Assembly: GCA_049314555.1 (NCBI GenBank)
Contig: JBMOEW010000023.1
Location: forward strand, 1 to 42,443
Source of the DNA: REEB509 sp049314555
GTDB lineage: Bacteria > Pseudomonadota > Alphaproteobacteria > Caulobacterales > Aquidulcibacteraceae
Length of the DNA: 42,443 nucleotides
Direction: 5' to 3'
Shown piece after piece: positions 41,680-42,443 of this stretch. Position 1 is the first letter of the stretch. Each line of letters begins with the position of its first letter. Made by a program: the position numbers and the translations under genes. Under the pieces are notes generated by a model, which was not told the origin of the DNA, searched no databases, and saw only the letters and a list, made by a program, of their open reading frames with translations.

Positions 41680-41729
41680 AAAGGCCCCAACGTAGAGGTC
41701 AGTGGAGAGCGAAAGTGCGCGGGCAAGCG

Positions 41730-42443
41730 ATGCGATTAACACAATCTCTCGTGAACGCGGCTCAGCCAAGCCAAGGCGCACGACAGCGCCTGTGGGACGC
41801 TGCGGTTCCGGGTCTTGTCCTCAAGATTACTACAACTGGCGCCAAGGCGTTCTACGTGGTCTATCGCGACTCAGACGGCCGGCAACGCGAGCCCCACCTT
41901 GGTGATGCTCGCGCCATGACGCTGGATCAGGCGCGTCGCGCCGCTCTCGACCTGTTGAGCGCGAGCCGGATTTACGGTCGCGATCCACTCGCAGAAAAGC
42001 GGGCTGCGAGGGAAAAGGCTACCACACAGCGCACCCAAACCTTTGAGGCTCTTGCGCAGCGTTACGCCAAACAATCGGCGCAGCGCCTCGCCGCATCCCG
42101 CCATGAGTTGGAACGCAACTACCTGCGAAGGCACCTCGTCCCCCGCTTTGGCGATATGCCCGTCGAAGCCATATCGGCCGCAAAGTGCATGGAGGCGCTA
42201 TCGCAGATAGCCGAGCAGTCAGGACCGGCCGCTTCAAACACTTCGTTGGAGGTTTTGCGTCAAAGCTTCAACCACGCCATCAGCTTGGGGTGGTTGCACG
42301 TCAACCCCGCGGCGGGATTGCGCCCCCTTCCGAAAACCAGTCGGGAACGCGTCGCGCGTCCTGAAGAAATCGCCCGGGTTTGGCTAAGCTTGGACGAAAC
42401 AGTTCAAAGTGGACCATTTGACAGCCGCGCGACAGCCCTTGCG
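41730..42443 (+). CDS. Tyrosine-type site-specific integrase (DUF4102/P4-type), partial at window end
   Basis: The frame is open from ATG 41730 to the end of the window (238 codons), so the C-terminus is missing. Residues 1-90 are the P4-integrase-type arm-binding domain (LTQSLVNAAQPS, AAVPGLVLKITTTGAKAFYV, HLGDARAMTLDQARRAA, YGRDPLAEKRAA). Residues about 100-200 are the SAM-like core-binding domain (FEALAQRYAKQSAQRL, HLVPRFGDMPVEAISAA, LRQSFNHAISLGWLHVNPA). The catalytic domain starts near RVARPEEIARVWL; its Arg-His-Tyr residues lie beyond the window. A GTG at 41715 with GGAGAG upstream is an alternative start, but ATG 41730 matches the family N-terminus. It probably inserted the element at tRNA-Val. 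Confidence 0.9.
   Translation, partial: MRLTQSLVNAAQPSQGARQRLWDAAVPGLVLKITTTGAKAFYVVYRDSDGRQREPHLGDARAMTLDQARRAALDLLSASRIYGRDPLAEKRAAREKATTQRTQTFEALAQRYAKQSAQRLAASRHELERNYLRRHLVPRFGDMPVEAISAAKCMEALSQIAEQSGPAASNTSLEVLRQSFNHAISLGWLHVNPAAGLRPLPKTSRERVARPEEIARVWLSLDETVQSGPFDSRATALA

Larger units (their letters stand above)
41520..41729 (+). other. Non-coding left end of the integrated element
   Basis: Between the tRNA fragment and the integrase there are about 210 bp without a gene. They contain two or three AAGCCCGG-like repeats (near 41553-41570 and 41623-41631), a promoter-like pair and three TGCTGGCC repeats. With the preceding spacer and att fragment this makes 347 bp free of coding sequence. 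Confidence 0.5.

Noticed and set aside
1..42443. CRISPR arrays, insertion sequences, rRNA genes
   Set aside because: No regularly spaced repeat-spacer array, transposase frame with terminal inverted repeats, or rRNA-like segment was seen on reading the window.

Overview
The window looks like chromosomal DNA of an alphaproteobacterium, most likely in or near the Caulobacterales/Hyphomonadaceae. Reasons: the sfsA-map-radC order, two large TonB-dependent receptors, and a complete type II secretion (T2SS, gsp) operon next to a TonB receptor and a secreted duplicated lipoprotein, an arrangement I associate with Caulobacter ElpS. Base composition looks moderately GC-rich. The taxonomic call is inference from gene content; no search was run.

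Layout. (1) 1-826: decayed foreign DNA (an HlyD-type secretion adaptor remnant) beside an intact tRNA-Leu(UAA). (2) 903-7604: housekeeping genes: a cyclic-nucleotide-binding domain fused to a thioredoxin-reductase-like flavoprotein, a CinA-N/MocF protein, sfsA, map, radC and an MFS transporter. (3) 7682-10043: nitronate monooxygenase and a thiolase, divergently transcribed. (4) 10070-18001: a coherent organosulfonate locus: SsuD-type flavin monooxygenase, aldo/keto reductase, Gfo/Idh/MocA oxidoreductase, an SsuABC-like ABC importer and a TonB receptor. The enzyme set matches the sulfoquinovose monooxygenase (sulfo-SMO) logic: import of a sulfosugar, possible NAD-dependent glycoside cleavage, oxidative desulfonation, and reduction of the 6-oxo-sugar. 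(5) 18224-30380: the T2SS. gspC-D-E-F-G-H-I-J-K-L-M-N runs on the minus strand with near-continuous 4-nt overlaps, followed by an unrecognised 185-aa gene, with a short gspO prepilin peptidase converging on it. (6) 30649-36165: a TonB receptor and a 935-aa lipoprotein made of two ~440-aa repeats, the probable T2SS cargo and its receptor partner. (7) 36566-39925: a three-gene 2-oxoacid/acetoin dehydrogenase complex (E1 alpha, E1 beta, E2). (8) 39976-41382: a TPR protein fused to a PRMT7/9-like methyltransferase domain. (9) 41475-42443: a 3'-half tRNA-Val(GAC) fragment, three 11-bp-spaced repeats and the start of a tyrosine integrase, i.e. the edge of an integrated element that runs off the window.

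How the genes work together. In the sulfonate locus the TonB receptor would bring substrate across the outer membrane, the lipoprotein binding protein and ABC importer would pass it inward, and the three enzymes would desulfonate and recover the carbon skeleton. In the secretion region gspC-O would export the duplicated lipoprotein to the cell surface, where the adjacent TonB receptor may import what it captures or releases. The most interesting signals are the putative sulfosugar locus, the TPR-PRMT fusion, the unknown gene at the end of the T2SS operon, and the tRNA-Val/integrase boundary.
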